Source: Nitrosospira sp. (GTDB lineage: Bacteria > Pseudomonadota > Gammaproteobacteria > Burkholderiales > Nitrosomonadaceae). Taken from it: a stretch of DNA of 41,957 nt. The position numbers and the translations under genes were made by a program. The stretch covers positions 1 to 41,957 of the forward strand of contig JACDSH010000042.1 of NCBI GenBank assembly GCA_013450215.1, given 5' to 3'. Positions 41,452 through 41,957 of the stretch are shown one piece after another. Within the stretch, counting starts at the first letter, position 1; each line of letters starts with the position of its first letter. The notes beneath the pieces are model-generated. The model saw only the letters and a list, made by a program, of their open reading frames with translations, had not been told where the DNA came from and did no database searches.

Positions 41452-41955
41452 CTAGAACGGAAGCGTAAAGTCCATTGAGAATAACACCTGATCCTTTTGA
41501 CCACCAAACGGCGTGTAGGCAGCTTGAGTTAAGCTGTCAGCCCTATCGTAACGGATATTAGGTCGAACATTAAACTGCTGTAGCGCTTTAGTATCAATTT
41601 TCAGCCTTTTTGCGGGTTTCCAATTTGCGCCAATGGTGACAGCATAATAGTCAGCAGGCGTACTCATACTCGAAGCCCCCGCTCCATGAAGCGCAAAACT
41701 ATGCAATTGGTTATTGCCATCCGCATTAGTGCCGGCCGCAACTCGACCTGGTTGAAAAACACGGAAGCCATCCCGGTCACGGAACCACTCACCACGGACA
41801 CCGATCGATAGATCGTGCAGCACATCTTGGTACAGGTGCGTGTTAACACCAAACCACTGAGCTTGCCCTTGTCCACCGAGGTGGGTTAGGTTTATATTGT
41901 CCGCATAACCATGGTCATGCTGCAAAATAAAGTGTGTCTTTGGGGTGATCATGTG
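41452..41955 (-). CDS. Outer-membrane beta-barrel porin (BBP2/OmpL-like), 3' part only
   Basis: The frame is open to the window edge, so the N-terminus is missing; an internal Met at 41952 is not a real start because the frame continues upstream. The visible 167 residues are alternating amphipathic strands with Asp/Asn/Gly turns, the segment FNVRPNIRYDRAD (typical of the beta-barrel porin-2 family), and end in a phenylalanine (TLPF), the signal for outer-membrane assembly. The substrate is unknown. Confidence 0.82.
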   Translation of the reverse strand, partial: HMITPKTHFILQHDHGYADNINLTHLGGQGQAQWFGVNTHLYQDVLHDLSIGVRGEWFRDRDGFRVFQPGRVAAGTNADGNNQLHSFALHGAGASSMSTPADYYAVTIGANWKPAKRLKIDTKALQQFNVRPNIRYDRADSLTQAAYTPFGGQKDQVLFSMDFTLPF

Positions 41956-41957
41956 CT

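Overview
The window looks like a chromosomal core segment of a betaproteobacterium, and I lean towards the Nitrosomonadaceae (ammonia oxidisers). Three things point there. The gene blocks ilvB-ilvH-ilvC-psd-pssA-leuA and hfq-hflX-hflK-hflC-DUF2065-hisZ-purA are betaproteobacterial arrangements. The di-haem cytochrome c peroxidase is, as I remember it, very close to the Nitrosomonas europaea enzyme. The ammonium channel is of the Rh50 type rather than the usual AmtB type. No amo or hao gene lies in the window, so the family-level placement is inference. Base composition is near 50% GC with no obvious foreign island, insertion sequence, CRISPR array, rRNA or tRNA.

Left part (1-7.7 kb, minus strand): nrdA-nrdB encode class Ia ribonucleotide reductase, preceded by two NrdR-box-like palindromes 32 bp apart. 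Upstream is a three-gene cluster read in the order small secreted Cys-motif protein, DUF692/MNIO enzyme, DUF2063 partner. This is the layout of the bufferin/HvfABC type of copper-responsive modified peptides. The precursor here carries EGKCG-like motifs joined to two perfect EF-hand loops, and it is the most interesting item in the window. A stand-alone HMG-CoA lyase gene (mvaB) follows.

Centre-left (7.9-17 kb, plus strand): an unrecognised two-TM protein, folD, aceE, aceF (pyruvate dehydrogenase E1 and E2; no E3 in view), then nadD-rsfS-rlmH and rng. Next come two minus-strand genes, the Rh50-type ammonia channel and a His-rich, signal-peptide, C-terminally anchored periplasmic protein of unknown function. 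dksA (plus) then converges with rpsO-pnp (minus) over a strong bidirectional terminator.

Centre-right (23-30 kb, plus): branched-chain amino acid synthesis (ilvB, ilvH, ilvC, leuA) interleaved with phosphatidylethanolamine synthesis (psd, pssA), then a TlpA-like secreted thioredoxin. A Leu-rich 28-codon ORF in front of leuA is a possible leader peptide.

Right part (30-42 kb): proS (minus) diverges from rppH (plus). The cytochrome c peroxidase gene follows with a clear terminator, then the hfq-hflX-hflK-hflC-DUF2065-hisZ-purA block and a GNAT acetyltransferase. A second bidirectional terminator separates the last of these from the 3' part of a minus-strand outer-membrane porin gene that runs off the window.
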